Made by a program: the position numbers and the translations under genes. Of a stretch of 64,000 nt of DNA, positions 17,539 through 25,021 are shown one piece after another. Positions within the stretch are counted from its first letter, which is position 1; each line of letters starts with the position of its first letter. The notes beneath the pieces are model-generated. The model was given only the letters and a program-made list of their open reading frames with translations, did not search any database and was not told the origin of the DNA. This DNA is from CAZHAX01 sp964530325 (GTDB taxonomy: Bacteria; Chloroflexota; Anaerolineae; B4-G1): NCBI GenBank assembly GCA_964530325.1, contig CAZHAX010000003.1, positions 90,773 through 154,772 on the forward strand, given 5' to 3'.

Positions 17539-18399
17539 ATGACTCGCCGGTGGCACCAGATCGCGCCCGCTGGGCGGAGTGCAGGAGAAGCGAATAGGCC
17601 CGCCCGTGCCCGCCCGGCAATGGGCGCGGGGCTGCTTGTCCTGGCGTTCTTGATCTCGATCCCGGCCGCGTGTGCCGGCCCACCCACCGTCGCGCCCACC
17701 GCCACCCCCGATTGCCGCGAGGACGGTGTGATCCAGTCCGGCAGCGTCGGTAGCCCCACGCAAGGGTTCCCCATCCGCTACCAGGTCTACCTTCCTCCCT
17801 GCTACGAAGAGCAGACGTGGGCCTCGTATCCCGTTCTCTATCTGATCCACGGTCGGGGCGGCGCGGAGAGCTCGTGGAATGCGCTGGGGCACGCTGCCGA
17901 GATCGCCAACCGTATGATCCGCGGCCGAGAGATACCCCCCTTCATCCTGATCACCCCCTACAACAGCGCCGAAGACCGGGACGGCACTGTCCTGATCGAA
18001 GAGCTCCTCCCCCACATTGATCAGAGCTACCGGACGCTGACTGACCGCCGTAATCGCGTCCTGGGCGGCTCTTCGCGCGGCGGGGTCGTGGCCGCCAGGA
18101 TGGCCTTCAGGTTCCCGGAGCTGTTCGGCAGCGTGGGCACGTTCGCCGGCGGTGTGGTCGAGGGCGACCAGCAGACCTTCCGCGATTGGATCGGGGCCAC
18201 GCCGCCCCAGCAGTGGCCCCGCGTCCTGATCGACATCGGCGATCAAGACCTGATGATGGGGGAGACGGAGAGGATGACCGAGATCCTCGACGAGTGGGGG
18301 GTTCCGTACACCCTCAACATCGAGCCCGGCGACCACAGCTACCTCTACTGGTCCGGCAATATGGAGATGTACCTGCTCTGGTACGCCGAGGATTGGTAG
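17539..18399 (+). CDS. Secreted alpha/beta-hydrolase, esterase D (PF00756) family
   Basis: A 286-residue lipoprotein-like esterase. The N-terminal signal (GAGLLVLAFLISIPAACAG) has a possible lipobox ending at Cys. The hydrolase core shows YPVLYLIHGRGG (oxyanion loop), the nucleophile elbow GGSSRGGVVAARMA, an acidic residue in DIGDQDLM and the catalytic His in GDHSYLYW. Family members include enterochelin esterase, S-formylglutathione hydrolase and feruloyl esterases; substrate is not determinable. ATG 17539 has AGGAGG four bases upstream. Confidence 0.88.
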   Translation: MTRRWHQIAPAGRSAGEANRPARARPAMGAGLLVLAFLISIPAACAGPPTVAPTATPDCREDGVIQSGSVGSPTQGFPIRYQVYLPPCYEEQTWASYPVLYLIHGRGGAESSWNALGHAAEIANRMIRGREIPPFILITPYNSAEDRDGTVLIEELLPHIDQSYRTLTDRRNRVLGGSSRGGVVAARMAFRFPELFGSVGTFAGGVVEGDQQTFRDWIGATPPQQWPRVLIDIGDQDLMMGETERMTEILDEWGVPYTLNIEPGDHSYLYWSGNMEMYLLWYAEDW

Positions 18400-18690
18400 C
18401 ACGCCGAGTGCGTCGCCCGGCGCCGGGCATTCAGCCAAGGAGCTAGTCGGCCGTGTTACTCTCCGGGCGCCGGCTGGACGGAGCCGAGGCGCCTGTTATA
18501 CGGATTCCCTACAACAGCCCGGCGGGGCATTCACCGCCAGGTGCGCGGCAGCAGGGAGCGGCCCAGTCGACTCTACTCTGCAAGAGAGAGTACGGAAGGC
18601 ACCAGAGCTAGATGAAGGCCAAGCTCTCCCGGCGGATGGTAGGCACGGCGCCAGGGGTGATGGGCCGCCTGGCCTATCCCTACTCGTCCC

Positions 18691-19452
18691 CTATTTCGTG
18701 CCGTAGATAATGCCAATGCAGCCAACCATGAACGGCAGTTTCAGGGCAGTGGGGATGAAGTCGGATGCACTCGTATCTACGAAATCAACCTCCGCCAGTC
18801 CGCAATCTCTGATCGCCTGAAGCAGATCGCCGATCCCTCCGTAGACCGCCTTCCACAGGAAGAGGTCCTGGAAGGCGAAGCGGCCGCCCTTCCTGAGCAC
18901 CCGCAGCGCCTCCTTGATCAGCTCTCGCTTGTCCCTGGTATCCGCCACCTCGTGGAAGACATTGTTGCTCACGACAGCGTCAAAGGCGCCGTCCTCGAAG
19001 GGCAGAGCAGAGGCGCCGGCCTTCCGGAAGTCGGTCCGCCCGGCGACTCCCGCGGCCTGAGCGTTCCGTTCGCAGGCCTCCTGCGAGTAGTCCCACCGCT
19101 CGCCCCAGCAGTCGATGCCGGTCACCCGGGCCTGGGTATGCTGCTCGGCCATAGCTACGACCAGCGGCCCGCTGCCGCAGCCGATGTCCAGCGCCCTGCC
19201 CTCCCCGTCCCAATCGAGCCGCTCGAGCAGCAGCTTCCACAGCTTGGTCTGGATGTCCCTGCCGCCAGGAGAGAATGCACGGCGGGCCCAAGCGAAGTAG
19301 ACACCAGCAACAACAAAAGGTACAGCGAAGGCGACAGAGAGCGGCCAGATCAGCGCCAGCCCGATCAGCGCCGCGCTCAGGATCAGGGGAACGTAGACAA
19401 ACTTGCCCGGAACCCAGTTGCCGTAGACTGACTCAGCGTTGGTCACTGCCAT
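18691..19452 (-). CDS. Membrane-associated class I SAM-dependent methyltransferase
   Basis: A 253-residue protein with two N-terminal transmembrane helices (about residues 20-55), then a Rossmann methyltransferase with motif I ALDIGCGSGPLVVAMA, an acidic motif II region GIDCWGE, and VVSNNVFHEV as motif IV. ATG 19452 is supported by GGGAG six bases upstream. It lies 22 bases after the second methyltransferase gene on the same strand, so both are probably cotranscribed. Substrate unknown; the membrane hairpin suggests a lipid or other hydrophobic acceptor (inference). Confidence 0.86.
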   Translation of the reverse strand: MAVTNAESVYGNWVPGKFVYVPLILSAALIGLALIWPLSVAFAVPFVVAGVYFAWARRAFSPGGRDIQTKLWKLLLERLDWDGEGRALDIGCGSGPLVVAMAEQHTQARVTGIDCWGERWDYSQEACERNAQAAGVAGRTDFRKAGASALPFEDGAFDAVVSNNVFHEVADTRDKRELIKEALRVLRKGGRFAFQDLFLWKAVYGGIGDLLQAIRDCGLAEVDFVDTSASDFIPTALKLPFMVGCIGIIYGTK

Positions 19453-19474
19453 CTTTGACTCCCTTGCGCGTGAG

Positions 19475-20359
19475 CTATAGCGCTGCGATGACGATGCAGT
19501 GGGTCTCGTTGATACGGCGGATCCTAGCCCCGTCTTCGGCGCTGAGATACGCCGCCTCCAGGTCGGACGGTGTGTAGTGCGAGACGAGCTTGAAGCCACG
19601 TTCAGAGAGGAACCCCTGTATCGCTCCGTCCTCGATGCCGAATTCCCAGGCCTCGCCCGTGCGGGCGACGGTCTCGGAGGCCTTGCGCCCGCCGTAGAAG
19701 TGGCCCTCGCCCCGCAGAACCGCTGCCCGGACGTAGTCGAAGGCGACAATGCTCCCCTCCGCCGCGCCGGTGCGTATGAAGGCCAGCATGCTGTCCACAG
19801 CCTCCGGTTCCAGGTACATGGTGACACCCTCCCAAAGGAAGAGCGTCTGCTGGTTCTCTCGATACCCAGCTTCCGAGAGCACACGACCAAGACTCTCGTT
19901 GTTGAAGTTGATGGGCAGGAAGACAAGCTCCTTGGGCAAGCGAACCTTCTTGGCCCGGAATACGTCTAGCTTGCACCGCTGGGTGGCCTCTATGTCCAGC
20001 TCGAACACAGCCGTGCCTCTGTTCCGATCTTGAAATCGGAGCGCCCTCGTATCCATCCCGGCACCGAGCAGCACGATCTGGGGAAAGCCCCGGTCGAGCG
20101 CGTCGACAAACACCTCGTCCAGCAATCTCGTCCGCGCCAGGACGTACTCGAGTATGCCGGGCGGGAACATCTTGCCCACACACAATTCTCGCAGGCATGC
20201 AATTCTATGTAAGATATGGGGTATGGGTGGGAGGAAGATCTCGGCCAAATAGTCGGGCCCGCGAAGGCGCTCGTCCCTCTCCCTCGCGGCACAAGCCCGC
20301 GAGAAGCAAGTGTATCCAGATGTGCTCGATCCTCTCCGTTCAATCAGTGTTTCTGCCAT
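19475..20359 (-). CDS. SAM-dependent methyltransferase, leucine carboxyl methyltransferase-like (PF04072)
   Basis: A 294-residue enzyme of the LCM/TIGR00027 type that O-methylates small metabolites or carboxylates. Seen: QIVLLGAGMDTRALRF (motif I), VFELDIEATQRCK (acidic residue) and LFLWEGVTMYLEPEAV, the most diagnostic stretch of the family. ATG 20359 has AGGTGAG upstream. Its first 20 bases overlap the end of the upstream small gene, indicating an operon. Confidence 0.88.
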   Translation of the reverse strand: MAETLIERRGSSTSGYTCFSRACAARERDERLRGPDYLAEIFLPPIPHILHRIACLRELCVGKMFPPGILEYVLARTRLLDEVFVDALDRGFPQIVLLGAGMDTRALRFQDRNRGTAVFELDIEATQRCKLDVFRAKKVRLPKELVFLPINFNNESLGRVLSEAGYRENQQTLFLWEGVTMYLEPEAVDSMLAFIRTGAAEGSIVAFDYVRAAVLRGEGHFYGGRKASETVARTGEAWEFGIEDGAIQGFLSERGFKLVSHYTPSDLEAAYLSAEDGARIRRINETHCIVIAAL

Positions 20360-20708
20360 GCTCGCTCACCTTTCTACCTACGTTGTCGTTGCGATGCGCT
20401 TCCTCTCCGGGATCGGGCCTATCTCCATCCACCGCCCTTTTGATTGCGCACTGCTCGCTCTCTGCCGACATCTGTCTTCTTGGCCGGACCCGCTGCACAG
20501 CCACCAGTTCAAGTCCCAGGTCGCGGATCTTCGCCAGTACTCCGTGCAGGGCGGCCTGATCGAGCTGGCCGCTCAGCGTCGTCTCGCCCTCGCTCTCCCT
20601 GCCGATCTGCAGTCCCTCGAACCATCCGCGCCAGTCGGCCCCCAGTTGTCCCGCCACGCGGATCTTGTAAAGCTTCCCTTCCACCCTGCGCACTCCTTCG
20701 CTGGGCAT
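20340..20708 (-). CDS. Small protein of a conserved but uncharacterised type
   Basis: A 122-residue reading frame whose first 75 residues look conserved (YKIRVAGQLGADWRGWFEGL, then QAALHGVLAKIRDLGLELV). They recall short proteins of 65-80 residues often seen in Chloroflexota and Actinomycetota, without known function. The last 45 residues are low-complexity and overlap the methyltransferase start by 20 bases, so the C-terminus may be a late extension after loss of the original stop. The start is uncertain between ATG 20708 and a GTG five codons further in. Confidence 0.62.
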   Translation of the reverse strand: MPSEGVRRVEGKLYKIRVAGQLGADWRGWFEGLQIGRESEGETTLSGQLDQAALHGVLAKIRDLGLELVAVQRVRPRRQMSAESEQCAIKRAVDGDRPDPGEEAHRNDNVGRKVSEHGRNTD

Positions 20709-20849
20709 GCCGACCTGGCCCCTGACAACTCGATTCTAGCACATGGATGGGAGGCTGTCGCCACTCGGAAGTGCCAATTGCGGCGGCGAAGCCCATGGCT
20801 CCAAAGTGTTACGCTCAACATGTCAAGCGGCGGCCCCCACTGCTGCCTC

Positions 20850-20878
20850 TTGATCCTCGCCCGGCAGCATGGTATAAT
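20850..20878 (+). promoter_or_regulatory. Sigma-70 promoter of the padR gene
   Basis: TTGATC (20850-20855), a 17-base spacer and consensus TATAAT (20873-20878), 45 bases before the PadR start. An imperfect palindromic stretch downstream of the -10 could hold an operator. Confidence 0.78.
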
Positions 20879-20923
20879 ACAGTAGGCTGCTATATTCTGC
20901 CCCATGGTATGGCGAGGTGAGAT

Positions 20924-21511
20924 ATGCCTAGCCTCTTGAGTGTTCGCCACCTAGTACTGGGGATGCTCGTCCGGAATCCGATGTCTGGCTACGATATCAA
21001 GCACGTACTCAAGGGAATGAGCTGGCTGATAGACACGCCCAGCTACGGCAGTGTCTACACCGCGCTGCACCGTCTTCTCGATGACGGCCTGGTCACCTTG
21101 GAGGTCGTCCCTAGCAAGGACAAACCGCCGAAGAAGGTGTACACCATCGCCGAATCCGGCAGGGCGGCCCTGCAGGAGTGGCTCGGCCAGCCAGCGGAAG
21201 AGAACTTATCTCTGAGGACATTCATGATGCGCCTGGCCCTGGCGGGCCAGCTATCGCCGGAGGCATTGCTCGATCAGCTGGAGCGCCGACGGGCGCACGT
21301 AGCCGAGCAGTACAGCAGCGCCGAGCATGGCGCCGAGGCCCTGGGCACCGACGGAGATATGGGCCAGCGTCTCACGCAGGAATTGATACTGGCCATGGCC
21401 AGCGCAGAGCTGGGCTGGCTGGATCAGGTATTGGATAGGCTCTCGAAGCCGTCGCAGCGCACCCAGGTTGCCGGAGAGGTCGAGCGCGGCCTGGGCACCA
21501 CGTCCGCATAA
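20924..21511 (+). CDS. PadR-family transcriptional regulator
   Basis: A 195-residue protein. The N-terminal winged helix has the PadR pattern VRHLVLGMLVRNPMSGYDIK, then SYGSVYTALHRLLDDGLVTL and KKVYTIAESGRAAL (wing). The C-terminal part is the helical dimerisation/effector domain of the Vir_act_alpha_C type. ATG 20924 follows GAGGTGAG. The protein probably represses its own promoter or a neighbouring gene; the divergent methyltransferase operon starts about 215 bases away and is a candidate target (inference). Confidence 0.92.
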   Translation: MPSLLSVRHLVLGMLVRNPMSGYDIKHVLKGMSWLIDTPSYGSVYTALHRLLDDGLVTLEVVPSKDKPPKKVYTIAESGRAALQEWLGQPAEENLSLRTFMMRLALAGQLSPEALLDQLERRRAHVAEQYSSAEHGAEALGTDGDMGQRLTQELILAMASAELGWLDQVLDRLSKPSQRTQVAGEVERGLGTTSA

Positions 21512-21581
21512 GCTAGACGTCTGGGGAATCGCTCCTAGTCAGAGATACCTGGCTTTCCAGATAGGGTCCAGCACCGAGTGC

Positions 21582-21641
21582 GGACCTGGCGGGTGCCGGC
21601 GGCGGTTGGCGAGGGCACGGTGGGCCAGGTCCGTTTCGTTT
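21582..21641 (+). terminator. Terminator-like stem ahead of rpsU
   Basis: GGACCTGGC (21582-21590) pairs with GCCAGGTCC (21624-21632), followed by GTTTCGTTT. The loop can hold an inner GTGCC/GGCAC stem. An extra ACCTGGC copy at 21547-21553 could compete for the same partner. It may end the padR transcript or act as an attenuator in the rpsU leader. Confidence 0.6.
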
Positions 21642-21665
21642 CTAGAACAGCCAAGGAGGGGGCAT

Positions 21666-21875
21666 TTGACGCAGGTGAGATTGAGGCAGGGTGAGTCGCA
21701 GGAGAGCCTTCTGCGCCGATTCCGCAAGAAGGTAACAAGGTCGCGTATTCTGAGCGACGCCAAGAGGAAGCGCTACTTCGTCTCCAGGAGCGCTCAGCGA
21801 AGGGCGGCACGGCGGAAGGCTGTGCGCCGCGAGCGCAAGCGCCAGTCGAAGGCACGGACGGGGTATCGCCACTAG
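21666..21875 (+). CDS. rpsU: 30S ribosomal protein bS21
   Basis: A 69-residue basic protein with the S21 pattern: beta-strand LTQVRLRQGESQESLLRRF, KKVTRSRILSDAKRKRYF, then an Arg/Lys-rich helical tail. It binds the 30S platform near the anti-Shine-Dalgarno region. The start is TTG 21666, set by AAGGAGG with a six-base spacer; no ATG is available in the right place. The gene is isolated from other ribosomal genes except rpsC 1.4 kb downstream. A terminator-like stem lies 25 bases before its start. Confidence 0.9.
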   Translation: MTQVRLRQGESQESLLRRFRKKVTRSRILSDAKRKRYFVSRSAQRRAARRKAVRRERKRQSKARTGYRH

Positions 21876-21993
21876 AGCGAGGGCGAGCCCGAGCAAGTCG
21901 GTCCGACATGGACGATGGACGACTCGGAGCATCAAGGGATAGCCTGATGATAGATCCATGGCCAAGACGCCGCTCCGTTGAGGGGGAACCAGA

Positions 21994-22362
21994 GTGACTA
22001 CTTACAACGTACGCCTGCTTGAAACGAGGATGTCGGACTGCTCTGGCGACGACGCCGCCATCTTCAGCGTCAGCTCAGACGATGACGGCACAGCCTGCCA
22101 GGTCGCCACCCTCATCTCGCCCCTGTTTCGACATCTGTATATGGAGAGCAATCCACCCATCGAGGCTCGCCGCGACATGGTTGCCGGTATGGGAGCACAG
22201 GCGATTGCCGAGCAGGTGAAGCGGGGCATACCGCTCGAAGACGGCGCCTACCTGCTGTTGAGCGAAACCTACCCGGGCGCGCCGGCCGATCCCCAGCCAG
22301 TACCGCACTACGAGGAGTGGACCTTCGAGAGCGAGGATGGCAAGCGTGTACGAAAGGAATAG
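21994..22362 (+). CDS. Hypothetical small soluble protein
   Basis: A 122-residue acidic protein starting at GTG 21994, with a GGGGGA site upstream. Codon use and composition are protein-like (TYNVRLLETRMSDCSGDDAA, HLYMESNPPIEARRDMVAGM). No transmembrane segment, signal or known motif. It lies between rpsU and the CarD gene on the same strand. Confidence 0.6.
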   Translation: MTTYNVRLLETRMSDCSGDDAAIFSVSSDDDGTACQVATLISPLFRHLYMESNPPIEARRDMVAGMGAQAIAEQVKRGIPLEDGAYLLLSETYPGAPADPQPVPHYEEWTFESEDGKRVRKE

Positions 22363-22398
22363 CCGGTTCTTGGAACCGGCCAGTCGAGCAGCCAGGTC

Positions 22399-22690
22399 GT
22401 GAAGACAGGCCTTCTCCGGCTTGACGAGTCGGCAGACGGACGCTTGAGGAGAAGATCAAGGCAGCTACCGCAGCAAGGATCGCTTCCGCGGGCAGCGGCC
22501 CGATACCTGCTACGTGCACCCTTCGCTCCTGCCCAAAGGCCGGGATGGTCGCCTCAACGGAGTCTGGCTGGAGGGGGCACCTACCATCTCGCCCCACCAC
22601 TTCCTGGTGGGCATAGAGCGGGACCGTGAACCAGGGCGCGAGTCGGAGGAGGCCGGACGCGGCAAGGCAGGCAAGCGGCAGGCGGGCTAG
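22399..22690 (+). pseudogene. Frameshifted remnant of a small conserved protein (about 95 residues)
   Basis: Protein-like sequence moves through three frames. Frame one from GTG 22399 reads MKTGLLRLDESADGRL; the next frame, at about 22446, reads EEKIKA; a third frame from about 22460 to the TAG at 22688-22690 reads SYRSKDRFRGQRPDTCYVHP, and later TISPHHFLVGIERD. Joined, these read like one compact protein. Two single-base losses within about 20 bases explain the break. Either the gene is decayed or the sequence has errors. The joined product resembles small proteins I associate with this phylum but cannot name. Confidence 0.45.
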
Positions 22691-22754
22691 CCCTCGAAGC
22701 CCGATGAGTGTAGGTACCCGGCAGACTAGAGTGTGATACGGCAGGAGGCAGGAC

Positions 22755-23270
22755 ATGGGTCGCTTCAAAGTCGGCGACGCGGTCGTTCACCCACTGCGGG
22801 GCGCAGGCGTGGTCACCGCCGTTGAGGAACGAGAGCTGCGCGGCGACAACGACGAATACTACAGTATCGACATGATGGGCGAACCGTCCACCACACTGAT
22901 GCTTCCGACCGATGCCGCCGAGGATGTAGGGCTGCGGCGCGCCATCTCCAGGTCGAGGTTGCGCAGGCTATGGCGGGTGTTGAAGGGCGATCCCGAAGAT
23001 CTGCCCGATGACTACAAGAAGCGCTACAGCGTCCTGCGAGACAAGCTCGCCGAAGGCGACACCTACGACGTCGCAGCCATGGTGAGAGACATTGCCTGGC
23101 GCGAACGTGAAGAGGGACGCCTCACTACCGTCGACAAGCGGCTCTACGACGAGAGCATGAGCCTCCTGGCAGGCGAGGTCGCCGCAACGCAAGGGATTGA
23201 GCTATCCGCAGCCGAGAAAGAGATCAACTCGAGGCTATCCAAGGGCCTGGCTTCAGCAAGCGCTGCCTGA
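22755..23270 (+). CDS. CarD-family RNA polymerase-binding regulator
   Basis: A 171-residue protein. The N-terminal Tudor-like RNAP-interaction domain reads FKVGDAVVHPLRGAGVV with YYSIDMMGEPSTTLMLP. The helical C-terminal DNA-binding domain has RLWRVLKGDPEDLPDDYKKR and RDIAWREREEGRLT. CarD/CdnL proteins bind the RNAP beta lobe and stabilise open complexes at promoters, notably those of rRNA and ribosomal genes. ATG 22755 has AGGAGG six bases upstream. It sits between rpsU and rpsC, in keeping with a translation/transcription context. Confidence 0.92.
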   Translation: MGRFKVGDAVVHPLRGAGVVTAVEERELRGDNDEYYSIDMMGEPSTTLMLPTDAAEDVGLRRAISRSRLRRLWRVLKGDPEDLPDDYKKRYSVLRDKLAEGDTYDVAAMVRDIAWREREEGRLTTVDKRLYDESMSLLAGEVAATQGIELSAAEKEINSRLSKGLASASAA

Positions 23271-23305
23271 GGTGCGGCTATTGGACCAGACAAAGGAGAA
23301 TCGAC

Positions 23306-23974
23306 TTGGGTAGAAAGGTCCACCCGTACGGCTTCAGACTAGGCGTGATCCGCGATTGGCGGGCTCATTGGTACGCAGAGGGCCAGGAATACGCGGACCT
23401 GCTGCACGAGGATCTGATGATTCGCGAGCATATCGACAGGGAACTGCACAGGGCCGGTATCTCACGCATCGAGATCGAGCGGTTTCCGAACCAGGTGACG
23501 ATCACTATCTTCACCGCCCGCCCAGGCATCGTCATCGGCCGCAAGGGAGCCAGCGTCAAGATGCTGCGTCACACTTTGGAGCAAAGGACGGGGAAGCGCG
23601 TCTCGGTCGACATCCAGGAAGTAGCGCAGCCGCGCCTTGACGCGAAGCTAGTGGCCGAGGACGTGGCCGGTCAGCTCGAGCGGCGCATATCCCACCACAG
23701 AGCGATGTCCCGCGCGGTGCGCGGCGCCATGGAGGCCGGAGCCGAGGGAGTGAAGGTCATGTGCAGAGGCCGCCTGTACGGGGCAGAGATGGCCCGAGTT
23801 CAGTGGCAGCAGGAGGGCAGCGTTCCGCGGCAGACACTGCGGGCGGATATCGACTTCGGGCAGGCAGAGGCCCGCACGACCTACGGCCGCATCGGAGTGC
23901 GGGCCTGGATCTACAAGGGCGAGGTACTGCCCGAGGTGCGAGAGGAGGCGCGGGCGGAGCCGTTCGTCGTGTAG
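23306..23974 (+). CDS. rpsC: 30S ribosomal protein uS3, isolated gene
   Basis: A 222-residue S3 protein complete at both ends: HPYGFRLGVIRDWRAHWYA, the KH domain with PGIVIGRKGASVKMLR and VDIQEV, and the C-terminal domain with GVKVMCRGRLYGAEMAR and GVRAWIYKGEVLP. The start is TTG 23306, seven bases after AAAGGAG. S3 is normally encoded between rplV and rplP in the S10 operon; neither is here, since CarD precedes and ChaB follows. This copy may be a relocated sole gene or a second paralogue. Confidence 0.93.
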   Translation: MGRKVHPYGFRLGVIRDWRAHWYAEGQEYADLLHEDLMIREHIDRELHRAGISRIEIERFPNQVTITIFTARPGIVIGRKGASVKMLRHTLEQRTGKRVSVDIQEVAQPRLDAKLVAEDVAGQLERRISHHRAMSRAVRGAMEAGAEGVKVMCRGRLYGAEMARVQWQQEGSVPRQTLRADIDFGQAEARTTYGRIGVRAWIYKGEVLPEVREEARAEPFVV

Positions 23975-24037
23975 CGGGGCAGACGACCCGTCTGGCAGCG
24001 AACGATCTCCGCCCAGCTGATGGCGGAGGTAGGCGAG

Positions 24038-24331
24038 ATGAGGTACGAGACGAAGGAAGAGCTGCCGGAGAAGATCACGGCCGCGTTGCCGGACGAGGCT
24101 CAGGAGATCTACTTGCGAAGATACCAGGAGGCCTGGGACAACTACAATCCCCGCTCCGCCGGCGGCCTGCCCAGGCAGGCGCTTGCCCATCGCGAAGGAT
24201 GGGCCGCTGTCGGCCGTGAGTTCGAGCAGCACGAGGGAACCGGCGCCTGGTACCGCAGGGGAGAGGTGCCGGCCGACCCGGGGGGCGGGTCGACGATCGT
24301 CGACAGATTGAGAGAAGCCCTGGGAGTCTGA
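24038..24331 (+). CDS. ChaB-family protein
   Basis: A 97-residue protein with the ChaB domain: YETKEELPEKITAALPDEAQ, then EIYLRRYQEAWDNY and a following helix ending in GWAAVGREFE. ChaB was named as a regulator of the ChaA cation antiporter in E. coli, and related small proteins occur widely, also in phages, without firm function. ATG 24038 has GGAGG eight bases upstream; ATG 24020 is an alternative. It follows rpsC by 63 bases and may be cotranscribed. Confidence 0.85.
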   Translation: MRYETKEELPEKITAALPDEAQEIYLRRYQEAWDNYNPRSAGGLPRQALAHREGWAAVGREFEQHEGTGAWYRRGEVPADPGGGSTIVDRLREALGV

Positions 24332-24468
24332 GAGCCTGTTTGCACAGCCCAGCCAGTAGGGCGGCTGTGAGCCGAGGCGGGCCTGTAAGTCACCCCGCCG
24401 CCGCTCGACGAGCACGAGTGTCAGATTGCGCTCAGGCCGGACGCAGCCGGTGATGAGAGGGTAGGTCA

Positions 24469-24497
24469 TTGACCACCCCTCTCGCCTGTGCTATACT
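24469..24497 (+). promoter_or_regulatory. Strong sigma-70 promoter, 525 bases before the mannanase gene
   Basis: TTGACC (24469-24474), a 17-base spacer and TATACT (24492-24497). Each hexamer differs from consensus at one position. Confidence 0.78.
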
Positions 24498-24503
24498 GGC
24501 CGT

Positions 24504-25021
24504 ACACCAACATGCATGCTGAAGCGCCCCAAAGGGCGGGGAACCCTTGAGGGCAAGTATCGACTGTAGGGCGGCGGGCACTGACCGGCAGCGACCTCGC
24601 AGCTGGGCGATAGATTGACCCGACCCGGCCCAGGGAGTACGTATCAGCGCGGGCCGCAGACGCCACTGACTCATGTAGACCCGTGCGGACGAGCTGAACG
24701 GCGCACCCTACGACGCAACCGCCTCTGGCGACCGCCACACAGTTCTGTAGTGAATACGCGGGCCCGGCCTTGGCCCCGCCTGGGACCACGAGGGCCTGAT
24801 TCCTGTTGTCGCGCGTCCGGACCCGCGAGAGAAACCGGCTCAACTGCATACGGTTGGGGGGGGACAAGCCGCCAGAAAGGAGGCCGGCAACCACACCTAC
24901 ATTCGTGCTTGAGGTAGGGACTGACCATCGGCTGTACGGCGTCCAGCCGTACGAGGGCCATCTCCAGAGGGGGATGCCTATCATTCCATTAGGCACAAGC
25001 CTAGAGAAGTAGGCACTGGCG
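24504..25021 (+). ncRNA. Long 5' leader or independent RNA upstream of the mannanase gene
   Basis: The gap 24332-25021 (690 bases) has no convincing gene on either strand. Transcription from the promoter at 24469-24497 would produce about 515 bases of untranslated RNA before the mannanase start. Visible structure includes a perfect GTACGGC/GCCGTAC hairpin (24934-24952, five-base loop) and a set of competing GCCTA/TAGGC hairpins at the 3' end. I could not match it to any known riboswitch, RNase P, tmRNA or SRP RNA pattern. The first 140 bases of the gap show nothing notable. Confidence 0.45.
24976..25014 (+). promoter_or_regulatory. Mutually exclusive GCCTA/TAGGC hairpins before the mannanase start
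   Basis: GCCTA at 24976-24980 and 24999-25003, and TAGGC at 24990-24994 and 25010-25014, alternate along the RNA. They can pair as two side-by-side hairpins or as one central hairpin with an ACAA tetraloop. The last element lies eight bases from the mannanase ATG, over its ribosome-binding region. Confidence 0.5.

Noticed and set aside
24615..24917. 100-codon plus-strand frame in the mannanase leader
   Set aside because: Arg/Pro/Thr-rich, no ribosome site, no homology pattern; treated as non-coding.
24504..25000. RNase P RNA, tmRNA or cobalamin riboswitch in the mannanase leader
   Set aside because: A GCCACTG and a GATAGAT string occur, but the surrounding conserved boxes of these RNAs are absent.
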